Source: Planctomycetota bacterium (GTDB taxonomy: Bacteria; Planctomycetota; UBA1135; GCA-002686595). Taken from it: 64,000 nt of DNA. The stretch spans positions 186,001 through 250,000 of the forward strand of contig JACKHS010000002.1 in the NCBI GenBank assembly GCA_020638875.1. Reading direction: 5' to 3'. Numbering within the stretch: the first letter of the stretch is position 1; each line of letters starts with the position of its first letter. The notes under the pieces were generated by a model. That model was given only the letters and a program-made list of their open reading frames with translations, did no database searches and was not told where the DNA came from. Positions 18,827 through 28,007 of this stretch are shown piece by piece. The translations under genes and the position numbers were made by a program.

Positions 18827-18879
18827 CGGGGCGTCGCCGCGGCACGCGCAGTAGCGCCGCCTCGAGCCCACCTGAACGG

Positions 18880-21549
18880 TTAGCGTACGTCGTCACTGAG
18901 CCCCTGCTCCCCGGCCTGGAGATCTCGCGCAAGTCGCACACCTGCCGTCATGTTCGAGCCGTTGGGAACGTCTTCCTGACGGAATGCGCTACGGCAGTAA
19001 TAGGGCCGCAAGTAGAAGCTACCGCCGCGAAACAGGTAGGTCCACGTGGCCGGCATCGACTCTGCGCCCTGCAGGTCTTCCTCCGACCACGGGGGCTCCG
19101 GGCCAGACAGGTCGAACGCCCGCTCGCAACACCATTCCCTGACGTTGCCTTGCATGTCGAACAGCCCCCAGGGGTTCGGAAGGAAGGAGCCGACGGGAGC
19201 GTGGTATCGAAAGGGATCCCCCCATGGCGCTCGCGTATTGGGCGCACCCACGGCCCAGTTGCGAGAGTCTCGGAGGTTCTCGAATCCACGGGCGCCGAGC
19301 TCGGAGTCTCCCCAGTAGTAGGCTGTGAGCGTCCCGGCCCGGCTGGCGTACTCCGACTCGGCGTCAGAGGGCAGCCTTGCTGAGTACCGCCGGGCCACTT
19401 CGCTCGCCTGGAGGTGGTCGATATTCTCCACTGGGTGGGCGAGCGTGAAGCACGAGTCGCGCTCCGGCTTCCAGACGGACGGGTTGTCGCCCATGACGCG
19501 CAGGAATTGCCCTTGAGTCAGCTCGTACTTGGACAGCAAGAACGGCCGTACGCCCACGTCGCGTACGAGCTCGTTGTCGTAGTGCCCTCTCTCTTCGGGT
19601 AGCGACCCCTTCATGAACCTTCCACCAGGGAGGAGCACAAAGACGATCCCCGTATCGGGCGCCACCAACCATTCGCCGTTGGAGGTCCAGTCTCCGCGAG
19701 GCTTCGGCCGCGATCCGCTCGGGACATGCCAGAACTCCAGGAGGCCGCTCTGCGGGTTGATCCCCAGAGGGACGAGATCCTCACACGGCTCCAGCGTCAA
19801 GCCCTCGTAGACCGCGGTGCGCTGCAGTTCGAAGAGCGCTCGCTCCCATTCCGAGCCCATCGGGGCCGAGCGCGGCTCGGGAAGAGCCTCCGCGACCGAC
19901 AGCATCCTCTTCGCTCGACCGAGTGGCTCCACGAGCAAGTTGCGGACGAGGCCTGCTTCCTCCAGGGCACTGCGCTCCAGGAGCGGCAGGCTCGATGCCG
20001 CTTCGGCAGCTGGCATCGGCGTCTGCAGGTGCTGCTCAACGCTGTCGATCCAGGCGCGCATGTTCGGCACCGTACGTCGGCTCACCGGGTAGATCCTGGG
20101 CTCCGCGTTCAGCAGCGACCGGCCTTCGATCGACAAGAAGCGCCGGTCACTTGTCGTGCGCGCGAGGCGTTCCTTGGCGGCAACGTCGCTCAGTCTCCAG
20201 ACGAATAGCAGCGTGCTCGCGACCAGCACCGCGGCCGCCACCCCCACCGCCGTCGCGACCGCGCGGTGGCGGCGGATCGAGAGCTTCAGCGTGTGCCAGA
20301 GCCCGGGGGCGTGCGCGGCGACGGGGCGGTGGTCGAGGTAGGCGAGCAGGTCCCGCGCCAGCTCGCCCGCGTCGGCGTAGCGCGCGGCGGTGTCGCGCGA
20401 CATGGCCTTCTCGGCGACGGCGACGAGCTCGGGCGGCGCGTCGGACGCCAGCTCGCGCAAGGGGCGCGGCGGGCCGGCGAGGACGCGCGTGAGCACGGCG
20501 CGGCCGCCCGTGGACTGGCCCGGCTCGAGGTACGGCGCGTGGCCCGCGAGCATGTGGTAGAGCATCGCGCCGATCGAGTAGACGTCGGCGCGCTCGGTCA
20601 GCGTCGAGAGCTCGCCGCGCGCCTGCTCGGGCGCCATGTACGCCGGGGTGCCGAGCACGTCGCCGTCCACCGTGACGAGCGGCGAGTCGTCCTCGCGATC
20701 GCGCGCGCGGTGCGTCGAGATGCTCACGCTCTCGGGCTCCGCGTCGCGCAGGCGCAGGTCGGGCTGGTGCTTGCGCCCGGCGACGCTCGCCAGACCCCAG
20801 TCCATGACGTACGTCTCGCCGAAGCGCCCGACCATGACGTTGCCGGGTTTGAGGTCGCGGTGCAGCACGCCCTTCGCGTGCGCGTAGGCCACCGCCTCGC
20901 AGACCTTCAGGAAGACGCCGAGCGTGCGCGCGAGCGTCCACTCCGCGCTGCCCTCGCGCAACGCCCGGAAGACCTTGGTCAGCTCCTGCCCGCGCACGAG
21001 CGGCATCGTGAAGAAGGGTCGGCCCTCGGCGTCGAGACCCAGCTCGTGCACGGGCGGCACGCCGGGGTGGCCGAGCTGGCCGGTGATCTGCGCCTCTTCG
21101 AGGAAGCGGTGCAGGCTGCGCGTACCGTGCGGCGTCGGGGCGCGGCCCATGCCCGGTGTCAGCTCGGGGTTGAGCCGCTTCATCGCCAGGTGACGGCGCA
21201 AGTCCTCCTCCCACACGCGCACGACCGTGCCCTGCCCGCCGCGCGCGATCTCGCCCTCGAGGCGGTACCGCGAGAAGCTGCGCAGGCGACGGCGGAGGCT
21301 GGTGCGCAGCTCGTCGGTCACGTCGCCGCCGACCTCGGGTTCGGGTGCGCGCGACAGGTCGTCGAGGAAGCCGGCGACGCGCAGCCACCCCGCGCGCAGC
21401 TCGCGCAGGGGTTCGGCCGCGCCCGGGTGGCGCGCGCACAGGGCCGCGAAGGCCTCCTCGTCCGCGGCGTCCGCCTCGAGCACGAAGCCCAGGAACACGC
21501 TCTCCGCATCCACGCTGGCCTCTCCCCGGCCGAGCTCCTCGTCGCTCAT
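18880..21549 (-). CDS. Membrane-anchored Ser/Thr protein kinase fused to an FGE-sulfatase (SUMF1-like) domain
   Basis: The 889-residue protein has a cytoplasmic Hanks-type kinase (about residues 95-410): glycine loop ARGGQGTV, Lys124, catalytic HRDLKPGN (Asp232), DWG (250-252) in place of DFG, and the APE region TPAYMAPEQARGE. A transmembrane helix spans about 430-452. The outer part ends with a formylglycine-generating-enzyme-like domain (about 635-880): PGGRFMKGS, KYELTQGQFLRVMGDNPS, LPSDAESEYASRAG, NPWGLFDMQGNVREWC and RGGSFY. In such fusions the domain probably acts as a ligand sensor. The start at 21549 follows GGAGG at good spacing. The kinase-coding half is ~75% GC and the FGE half ~58%, with the change near 20.2 kb. 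Confidence 0.92.
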   Translation of the reverse strand: MSDEELGRGEASVDAESVFLGFVLEADAADEEAFAALCARHPGAAEPLRELRAGWLRVAGFLDDLSRAPEPEVGGDVTDELRTSLRRRLRSFSRYRLEGEIARGGQGTVVRVWEEDLRRHLAMKRLNPELTPGMGRAPTPHGTRSLHRFLEEAQITGQLGHPGVPPVHELGLDAEGRPFFTMPLVRGQELTKVFRALREGSAEWTLARTLGVFLKVCEAVAYAHAKGVLHRDLKPGNVMVGRFGETYVMDWGLASVAGRKHQPDLRLRDAEPESVSISTHRARDREDDSPLVTVDGDVLGTPAYMAPEQARGELSTLTERADVYSIGAMLYHMLAGHAPYLEPGQSTGGRAVLTRVLAGPPRPLRELASDAPPELVAVAEKAMSRDTAARYADAGELARDLLAYLDHRPVAAHAPGLWHTLKLSIRRHRAVATAVGVAAAVLVASTLLFVWRLSDVAAKERLARTTSDRRFLSIEGRSLLNAEPRIYPVSRRTVPNMRAWIDSVEQHLQTPMPAAEAASSLPLLERSALEEAGLVRNLLVEPLGRAKRMLSVAEALPEPRSAPMGSEWERALFELQRTAVYEGLTLEPCEDLVPLGINPQSGLLEFWHVPSGSRPKPRGDWTSNGEWLVAPDTGIVFVLLPGGRFMKGSLPEERGHYDNELVRDVGVRPFLLSKYELTQGQFLRVMGDNPSVWKPERDSCFTLAHPVENIDHLQASEVARRYSARLPSDAESEYASRAGTLTAYYWGDSELGARGFENLRDSRNWAVGAPNTRAPWGDPFRYHAPVGSFLPNPWGLFDMQGNVREWCCERAFDLSGPEPPWSEEDLQGAESMPATWTYLFRGGSFYLRPYYCRSAFRQEDVPNGSNMTAGVRLARDLQAGEQGLSDDVR

Positions 21550-21801
21550 CCTCTCTCCTCCGTCCGCTCCCCCGCGGGCCCGCGCGTCGGGCCGGGCCGA
21601 GGGTAGCACCCCAGGCCGGATCGCGCCGAAGCTCTGCCGCGAGCGCTTCCGCGCGACGCCTGCGCGGCCCCGACCCCGCGATCGGGCGCCCGCCGCCCCG
21701 TGTGTCCCCCACACGCGGCGCGGCTATGCGTGGCCCCGAACTTGCGTGCCCGCGAGTTCCCTCACGCTCGGGGTTCGGCGCAGCGCGCCGGGGAGATGCC
21801 C

Positions 21802-23895
21802 ATGACGACGTCCCGCTCGGCGGCCGCGGCCGCCCTCACCGCCTTCCTCCTGCTCGCGACCCAGGACGCCTCGTGGGGCGGCGGCTCGCACGCGCCCGTC
21901 CCGCCCCCGCCGCCGTGGGACGGCCCGGGCGACACGGTGCCGGCCGGCGGCGGCGGCGGCGCGCCGAGCGGGCCGAGCACGCCCGCGCCCGCCGAGCCCG
22001 GCGCGCCCTCGCGCCCCGGCCCCAGCTCGTCAGGGGCGGCCGGCCGGACCCGCCGCGCCGAGCTCGGGCCCCAGGCGCCCGCCGCGCCCTCGACGCCCGC
22101 CGGCGTCGAGCTGCCCGACCTCTCCGAGTGGACGTGGTGGTGGAACTTCAACCGCGACCCCTACCTCGACCTGAAGCGGCAGGTGCAGGTCGGCGAGACG
22201 ACCACGAGCAGCGACGACTTCTACCTCGGCCACGGCCAGAGCGCGCGTCGCTCCGACGCGCTGCCCGACGCCGAGGCGCGCCGCACGCTCATCGGCCCCG
22301 CGCTGCTCGCCTCGATCGACGCGGGCTCGTACCACCTGCAGGGCGACGCGCTGCTCGCCCTCGCCAAGCTCTACCCCGACTTCGCGCCCGACTCGGGCAG
22401 CACGCGCGAGCTGCTCGTCGCGTACCTGCGCGACGCGAGCCAGCAGAAGGCCGAGGCCGCCATCGCCGCGCTCGGCGTGTTGGGCGACCCGGCCGCCGCG
22501 CAGGACCTGCTCGACCTCGCCGCCGACAACGCGCGCGGACGCGAGCTCGTCGGCCGCCGCAGCGTCGCGGGACACTCGCGCCCGGTCGCGGCGTTCGCGC
22601 TGGGCGTGCTCGGCGCGCAACTCGACAGCGAGTGGGATCGGCTGCGCATCGTGAACGGCCTGCAGGCGCTGCTGCGCGAGCCGATGGGCGCCGCGCCCGA
22701 CCTGCACGTTGCGTGCGTCACGGCGCTCGGGCTGGTGCCGCTCGCCGCGCCGGGCGAGCTGCGGCCGCTGGACGGCGACGGCGGCGCGGACCCGCTCGTC
22801 GACCGCGCGCGCCAGGTGCGCTTCCTCGTCTCGCTCCTGCTCGACGAGGACCGCCACGTCGCCGTGCGCGCGCACGCGCCCAAGGCCATCGCCTCGCTCG
22901 CGCGCACCGGCTCGCGCGAGCTCGCCGACGCGGCGAAGCGCGCGCTGCTGGACGAGCTCGCGCACCGCGGCCGCTCCGAGCGCCACGTGAGCTTCGGCCT
23001 CGTCGAGGCGCTGGGCATGCTCGGCGACGGCGACGACGACGCGATCGACCGCGACGTGCGCGCCGCGCTGCAACGCTCGGTCGACGACGGCAACAACAGC
23101 CAGAGCGGGCTGTCGCTGGTCGCGCTCGCGCTCGCGTCGAGCCGCCGCGGCCAGGGCGAAGCGCCGCTCGCCGGGCTGCCGGCGACGCGCAAGTACCTGC
23201 TCGGCAAGCTCGCGCGCGGCAAGAGCCGGCAGCGTCCGTGGGCCGCGCTCGCGCTCGGCCTGCAGGAGTACCACGCGCTGCGCGCCGGCGAGGCGGCGAG
23301 CGAGGCCGTGCGCTCGGCGCTGCTCGCCACGAACGAGGACGTGCGCGCGCCGCTCGACTCGGGCGCGTGGAGCCTCGCGCTCGGACTGTGCGGCGACGAG
23401 CGCGCGGTCGACGCGCTGGTGGGCCGCCTCGAGCGCTCGGCCGACGACGAGGCGCGCGGGTACGCCGCCATCGGTCTCGGCCTGCTCGGCTCGACCGAAG
23501 CGGTGCCCGCGCTGCAACGCGTGCTCGAGACCTCGCGCCACCGCGACGTGCCGCTGCGCAAGGCCGCGACCGCGCTCGTGCTGCTCGGCCGCCGCGACGT
23601 GGTCGACGAGCTGCTCGAGATCGTCGCCGAGGAGAAGACCGCCAATGCGAAGGGCACCGGCATCGCGGTGCTGGGCCTGGTGGGCGACCGGCGCATCGTC
23701 GCGCCGCTCGTCGCGGTGCTCGCGGACGAGCACCAGCTCGACATCACGCGCGCCTACGCGGCGACGGCGCTGGGGCTGTGCTGCGAGCGCGAGCCGCTGC
23801 CGTGGACCGCGAGCATCGCGAACCACGTGAACTACCTCGCCAACACGGAGACGATGCTCTCGGCGGACGGGCAGGGCATCCTGAACCTGCGTTAG
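21802..23895 (+). CDS. Secreted HEAT-repeat protein
   Basis: The 697-residue product has a signal peptide (AAAAALTAFLLLATQ), a long Pro/Gly/Ala-rich linker (about residues 25-100), a WTWWWNFNRDPYLDLK block, and then tandem helical HEAT/armadillo-like repeats to the end. Repeat units such as AVPALQRVLETSRHRDVPLRKAA and GIAVLGLVGDRRIVAPLVAVL are PBS-lyase-type HEAT repeats used for protein-protein binding. It has no catalytic motif. It is divergent from the kinase-FGE gene. Of two close ATGs, the one at 21802 was chosen because GGGGAG lies 6 bases before it. Probably a periplasmic or surface scaffold of the kind common in planctomycetes. Confidence 0.85.
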   Translation: MTTSRSAAAAALTAFLLLATQDASWGGGSHAPVPPPPPWDGPGDTVPAGGGGGAPSGPSTPAPAEPGAPSRPGPSSSGAAGRTRRAELGPQAPAAPSTPAGVELPDLSEWTWWWNFNRDPYLDLKRQVQVGETTTSSDDFYLGHGQSARRSDALPDAEARRTLIGPALLASIDAGSYHLQGDALLALAKLYPDFAPDSGSTRELLVAYLRDASQQKAEAAIAALGVLGDPAAAQDLLDLAADNARGRELVGRRSVAGHSRPVAAFALGVLGAQLDSEWDRLRIVNGLQALLREPMGAAPDLHVACVTALGLVPLAAPGELRPLDGDGGADPLVDRARQVRFLVSLLLDEDRHVAVRAHAPKAIASLARTGSRELADAAKRALLDELAHRGRSERHVSFGLVEALGMLGDGDDDAIDRDVRAALQRSVDDGNNSQSGLSLVALALASSRRGQGEAPLAGLPATRKYLLGKLARGKSRQRPWAALALGLQEYHALRAGEAASEAVRSALLATNEDVRAPLDSGAWSLALGLCGDERAVDALVGRLERSADDEARGYAAIGLGLLGSTEAVPALQRVLETSRHRDVPLRKAATALVLLGRRDVVDELLEIVAEEKTANAKGTGIAVLGLVGDRRIVAPLVAVLADEHQLDITRAYAATALGLCCEREPLPWTASIANHVNYLANTETMLSADGQGILNLR

Positions 23896-23926
23896 GCGGG
23901 AGCGCGCGGCCCGGGCCGACTCGACC

Positions 23927-24631
23927 TCAGTCGAGGAAGCCCGGGTCGAACGGCCGGACGTCGAGCTCGACCTCGCCCGAGGGCTGCAGCAGCACCCGCA
24001 GCGTGTCGCCGCCGGTGAACTCGTAACGGTCGGTGACGCACCACGTGCGGCGCTCGTCGCCCCAGAACCCCTCGAGTTCGAGCGGGCCGGCCTCGCTCGA
24101 CCACGCCTCGTCCCCCCGCGGGTACCGGAGCTCCACCGCGCCCGCCGCGGGCACGAAGCCGCAGTCGGCCTCGAGCACACCCGCGAAGCGGGCCGCAGCG
24201 AGCGGCGCCGACGTCGCGTTCCGCACGATGACGACCACGGGCGCGGCGCGCTGCTGGCGAGCCGCGTCGATCTCGAGCACCCACGAGATGACGAGACCGC
24301 AGGCGACGAAGCAGGCCACCGTGACCCCGAGGACGCTCGCGATCCGGCCCGCGACGTTCGCGCGCAGCTCGCGCGGCACGCGGCGCTCTTGCGACGCGTC
24401 GGCGAGCACGAGCGCGACGGCGACACCGACCAGCCCCACGCCGACGAAGAGGTCGACCGCGCCCGCGGCCTCCAGCTCGCGCCACCCGGTCGCCCACCAG
24501 GTGAAGAAGATCGCCAGGCCGGTGACGAGCGGCAGCAGCGCGAGGGAGAGCGCCACGCGAAAGAGCCGCGGGCTACGGCGCTGCCCGAGCGGCGACGTGC
24601 GCGGCTCCTGGGTCGGCGAGTCGACGCTCAT
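23927..24631 (-). CDS. Hypothetical membrane protein with three N-terminal transmembrane helices
   Basis: The 234-residue protein has hydrophobic helices at about residues 28-46 (SLALLPLVTGLAIFFTWW), 61-77 (LFVGVGLVGVAVALVLA) and 100-120 (LGVTVACFVACGLVISWVL), then a ~110-residue soluble domain facing outside or the periplasm. I do not recognise the family. It starts three bases after the stop codon of the FG-GAP gene, so the two are co-transcribed and it could help export or anchor that protein. The stop is 31 bases from the convergent HEAT gene. Confidence 0.75.
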   Translation of the reverse strand: MSVDSPTQEPRTSPLGQRRSPRLFRVALSLALLPLVTGLAIFFTWWATGWRELEAAGAVDLFVGVGLVGVAVALVLADASQERRVPRELRANVAGRIASVLGVTVACFVACGLVISWVLEIDAARQQRAAPVVVIVRNATSAPLAAARFAGVLEADCGFVPAAGAVELRYPRGDEAWSSEAGPLELEGFWGDERRTWCVTDRYEFTGGDTLRVLLQPSGEVELDVRPFDPGFLD

Positions 24632-24634
24632 CGG

Positions 24635-26362
24635 CTACGGCGCGAAGGTCGCCTCGAGCCCGTTCGAGAGGTTGAAGCCGCTCTGCGCCGCGGGGATGTC
24701 GCGGTACCAGAACTGATAGCGCCAGGTGGAGCCGGGCACGACCTGTCCCGCCGCGAAGGGCGGATGCACGAGGTCGACGCTCCAGCTCGCGTTGCCGCTC
24801 GCGCCGGTCGACGCGACGCCCAGGCGGAAGGTCGCGCCGCCGACGCAACGGAAGCCATCGCCGAAGGGCACCTCGATCGCGCTCGTGCCGTAGTAGAAGA
24901 GGCCGAAGTGGTTCGGCGGGCAGCCGCGCACGTGCAGCGCGAGCTCGTTCGCCGCGACCGACAGCGAGCCGGTGTGCGCGAGCTCCGCGCCCGCGCCGGC
25001 CGAGTTCGGCGCCGCCGTGCAGTAGCGCTTCGTCAGCACCGACGCGCCCGAGATCACCACCGCGTAGCCCGGCCGCGTCTGTCCGAGGTCGTCCTGGCAG
25101 GCGCCGAAGACGAACTCCGGCAGCCCGTCGCCGTCGAGGTCGCCGAGCACGTCCACCGCGACGCCGAACTGGTCGTCGGGCGCCGCGCCGTGGAACGCGC
25201 TCACGACCGCGCCGTCGCGGCCCGAGACGAGCAGCGCGTAGCCCGGCTCGCCGCTCAGGCCCAGGCCGATGCTGACGCCCTGCGGCGCGCCGACGAGCAG
25301 GTCGTCGTGACCGTCGCCGGTCACGTCGCCCACGCCGCGCACGCTGTAGCCGAGCTGGTCGCCCGACGTCGCGCCGTGCAGCTCGAGGAGCACCGAGCCG
25401 TCGAGGCCCGAGTAGACGCGCGCGTAGCCGCCGCCGGTGTACGCGCCGTAGTAGGTCGACTGGATCGCGCCCACGACGACGTCCGCGTAGCCGTCGGCGT
25501 TCACGTCGCCGGCGCCGTCGACGACGTGCCCGAGCTGGTCGTTCGCCGCGTCGCCGTGCCAGGTGTACAGCAGCGCGCCGTCGCTGCCCGACCAGACCTG
25601 CGCCATGCCCGAGAGCACGCCGGCCTGCTCGTCGTACGGCGCGCCGCAGACGATGTCCTCGACGCCGTCGCCGTTCACGTCCCCCGCCGCGGAGGCGGAC
25701 CAGCCGTAGCCCGAGTTCAGGCTCACGCCGTCGAAGACGTAGAGCTGCGCGTGCGTCGCCCCCGAGTACACCCGCACGCTGCCGCCGTTGAAGATCAGGT
25801 TGTCGTCCTTGTACAGCCCGGTCATGTAGTCGCGCACGCCGTCGCCGTCGAGGTCCGCGATGCCCGCCACCGACACGCCCATGCGGTCGCCGTTGGTCTC
25901 GCCGTCCTTCTGGTGCAGCAGCGTGCCGTCCGCGCCCGAGAAGATGCGCAGCATGCCGACGTTGTGGTCGACGTTGTCGTCCTTGTAGGCGCCCACCGCG
26001 AGCTCGGGGTACCCGTCTCCGTTCAGGTCGCCGAGCCCCGTCAGCGCGAACCCGAAGTGATCGTCCGGCCCATCGATCCAGTTCGTGCCGTCGCCGAGGA
26101 AGGTGAACAGCACCGCGCCGGTCGCGCCCGAGTACACGCGCGCGTAGCCGGGGTTCGGCGAGTGGCCGTCGTCCTGGTTCTGGTGCGCGCCGACCAGGAA
26201 GTCGGGCACGCCGTCGAGGTTCACGTCCCCCGCCGGCGCGACCGCGTAGCCGAACCAGTCGCCGGCGGCGTCGCCGCTCACTTGCAGCAGCGGCGTTAGC
26301 TGGGCCGCGCGGGCGGTTGCGGGCGCCAGGAGCGCGAGGAGCAAGGAGGCGGGGCGCAGCAT
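24635..26362 (-). CDS. Secreted FG-GAP repeat protein with a planctomycete-type C-terminal domain
   Basis: The 575-residue protein has a signal peptide (residues 1-19) and about seven FG-GAP (integrin-alpha N-terminal) repeats. Each repeat has the pattern GD-N-DG-D-VVG-, such as GAGDVNADGYADVVVGA, and a YSGxDGxLL element. These form a calcium-binding beta-propeller. The last ~140 residues form a second domain with a YCT start, GLFYYGTSAI, RCVGG, and FWYRD...FNLSNGLEATF at the end. The same domain closes the proteins at 41009-42691 and 54402-56087. It is co-transcribed with the membrane protein that follows. A TAGGAT hexamer ends 6 bases before the ATG. Likely a cell-surface adhesion or structural protein. 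Confidence 0.88.
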   Translation of the reverse strand: MLRPASLLLALLAPATARAAQLTPLLQVSGDAAGDWFGYAVAPAGDVNLDGVPDFLVGAHQNQDDGHSPNPGYARVYSGATGAVLFTFLGDGTNWIDGPDDHFGFALTGLGDLNGDGYPELAVGAYKDDNVDHNVGMLRIFSGADGTLLHQKDGETNGDRMGVSVAGIADLDGDGVRDYMTGLYKDDNLIFNGGSVRVYSGATHAQLYVFDGVSLNSGYGWSASAAGDVNGDGVEDIVCGAPYDEQAGVLSGMAQVWSGSDGALLYTWHGDAANDQLGHVVDGAGDVNADGYADVVVGAIQSTYYGAYTGGGYARVYSGLDGSVLLELHGATSGDQLGYSVRGVGDVTGDGHDDLLVGAPQGVSIGLGLSGEPGYALLVSGRDGAVVSAFHGAAPDDQFGVAVDVLGDLDGDGLPEFVFGACQDDLGQTRPGYAVVISGASVLTKRYCTAAPNSAGAGAELAHTGSLSVAANELALHVRGCPPNHFGLFYYGTSAIEVPFGDGFRCVGGATFRLGVASTGASGNASWSVDLVHPPFAAGQVVPGSTWRYQFWYRDIPAAQSGFNLSNGLEATFAP

Positions 26363-26368
26363 GGCTCC

Positions 26369-26374
26369 ATCCTA
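26369..26374 (-). promoter_or_regulatory. Candidate -10 element for a leaderless FG-GAP transcript
   Basis: TAGGAT on the minus strand ends 6 bases before the ATG at 26362. The gap GGAGCC could instead be read as a very close Shine-Dalgarno-like sequence. Confidence 0.4.
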
Positions 26375-26442
26375 GGCCGCGCCCCGCGCGGCTCACCAGC
26401 CCTCCGATGCGGGCTTCTCGCGCGGACGGAGCCCGGAACGAG

Positions 26443-26479
26443 AGCGGGGCGGCCCGCCTCGTCGGCGCGCCGCCCCGCT
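26443..26479 (-). terminator. Terminator-like hairpin after the complex I operon
   Basis: AGCGGGGCGGC (26443-26453) and GCCGCCCCGCT (26469-26479) are exact inverted repeats of 11 bases with a 15-base loop. On the minus strand the hairpin begins 20 bases after the nuoN stop and is followed by CTCGTTCC. It separates nuo from the FG-GAP unit. Confidence 0.6.
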
Positions 26480-26498
26480 GGGTCGGGAGGAGCCGCGT

Positions 26499-27989
26499 TC
26501 AGCTCATCACGAGCAGGCACTTGCGCACGAACTGCTCGATCGTCTCGGGCATCAGGCCGAAGAAGATCGTCAGCACGCTGAGCGCCGTCAGCAGGCCGGC
26601 GAAGAGCGGCTGGCGGTTGACGGTGCCCGCGCCGGCGTCCTTGAGGAACAGGGCCTTCGCGATGCGGAAGTAGTAGAACAGGCTCACGACGCTGTTCAGC
26701 GCGGCCACGCCGACCAGCCAGTAGAGGCCCACGTCGAGGCCCTCCTTGAACAGGAGGTACTTGCCGTAGAAGCCCACGGTCGGCGGGAGGCCAGTGAGGC
26801 TGACCAGGAAGGCCACCATCGCGATCGACACGAGCGGCGCCTTCCAGCCGTAGCCCTCGAGGTCCTCGATGCGGTCCGAGCCGACGCAGCCCTCGAAGTA
26901 GAGCACCACGCCGAAGGCGCCGAGGTTCATGAAGTAGTAGGCCGCGAGGTAGTACATGGCCGCCTCGAAGCCCGCGCCGGTCATGGCCGCGACGCCGATC
27001 AGGATGTAGCCGGCGTGCGCGATCGACGAGTAGGCCAGGAGGCGCTTGAGGCTCGTCTGCCGCATGGCGGCCAGGTTGCCGAGCGTCATCGTGAGCGCCG
27101 CGAGGATCGCCAGGAGCTGGCCGACCTGCGCGCCGTACTGGGCGACGATCTCCTGGACGTTCGGGCCCAGGAAGAGCACGGCGAGGAAGCGCAGCAGCGC
27201 GGCGACGCCGGCGGCCTTGGAGGCCACGGCCAGGAAGGTCGTGACGGGCGTCGGCGCGCCCTCGTAGACGTCGGGCGTCCAGAAGTGGAAGGGCACCACC
27301 GACATCTTGTAGGCGAAGCCCGCCAGCACCATGACCATCGCCAGCGCGACCGGCACCGGGTTGGCGCCGAGCTGCTGCACCAGGCCCACCGGCATGCCTT
27401 CGCCGCCGGCGCTGGCCATCACGGCGAGGTCCAGCGTGCCGGTCAGGCCGTAGAGCAGCGAGATGCCGTAGAGCATCACGCCCGCCGAGAGGCCGCCGAA
27501 CACGACGTACTTCATGGCCGCCTCGGCCGACTTGCGCTCGCCCTTGTGGAAGCCGGCGAGCGAGTAGCTCGCCAGCGACAGCAGCTCGAGGCCCAGCATG
27601 AGCAGCAGCAAGTGGTTGGTGCTGACCATGAAGAAGATGCCGATCGCCGCGCCGAGCAGCAGGAAGTAGTACTCCCCGATGTTGTGCTTGCGCTCGCGTC
27701 GGTCGGCCAGGACGAAGCTCGTCACCACCATCAGCGCTGCGACGGTGAAGAGCTTGAAGTACACGCCGAAGCTGTCGACCACGACCATGCCGAAGGCGGT
27801 CGTGGGCTCGCTCCCCACGCGCAGGACGAGGATCATCCCCACCAGGGCCAGCACGGCCATGGTGAAGTAGCCGACGAGCTTGGAGTCGCGGCCCCGCATG
27901 AGCAGGTCCAGGACCAGCGCGCCGAGGGCCCCGGCCGTGAGCACGAGCTCCGGCAGGATGGCCTTCATGCCGTCGAGGTAGGCGTCCAC
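26499..27989 (-). CDS. nuoN: NADH-quinone oxidoreductase subunit N
   Basis: The 496-residue polytopic protein belongs to the antiporter-like subunits of complex I. It has about 14 hydrophobic helices. Family blocks include LGLELLSLASYSLAGFHKG, the helix around KYVVFGGLSAGVMLYG, and VVPFHFWTPDVYEGAPTPVT followed by RLLAYSSIAHAGYIL. These carry the lysines and glutamates that conduct protons. It is the last gene of the operon, 18 bases after nuoM, and a terminator-like hairpin follows. Confidence 0.97.
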   Translation of the reverse strand: MDAYLDGMKAILPELVLTAGALGALVLDLLMRGRDSKLVGYFTMAVLALVGMILVLRVGSEPTTAFGMVVVDSFGVYFKLFTVAALMVVTSFVLADRRERKHNIGEYYFLLLGAAIGIFFMVSTNHLLLLMLGLELLSLASYSLAGFHKGERKSAEAAMKYVVFGGLSAGVMLYGISLLYGLTGTLDLAVMASAGGEGMPVGLVQQLGANPVPVALAMVMVLAGFAYKMSVVPFHFWTPDVYEGAPTPVTTFLAVASKAAGVAALLRFLAVLFLGPNVQEIVAQYGAQVGQLLAILAALTMTLGNLAAMRQTSLKRLLAYSSIAHAGYILIGVAAMTGAGFEAAMYYLAAYYFMNLGAFGVVLYFEGCVGSDRIEDLEGYGWKAPLVSIAMVAFLVSLTGLPPTVGFYGKYLLFKEGLDVGLYWLVGVAALNSVVSLFYYFRIAKALFLKDAGAGTVNRQPLFAGLLTALSVLTIFFGLMPETIEQFVRKCLLVMS

Positions 27990-28007
27990 GAGGTTGCGCT
28001 CCTGGGC

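Noticed and set aside
18512..18871. A 119-residue minus-strand frame overlapping the small plus-strand frame
   Set aside because: Its residue composition is less protein-like (many Arg, Gly, Asp without hydrophobic pattern), and it starts far into the kinase 3' flank. The plus-strand frame is a weak but better candidate.
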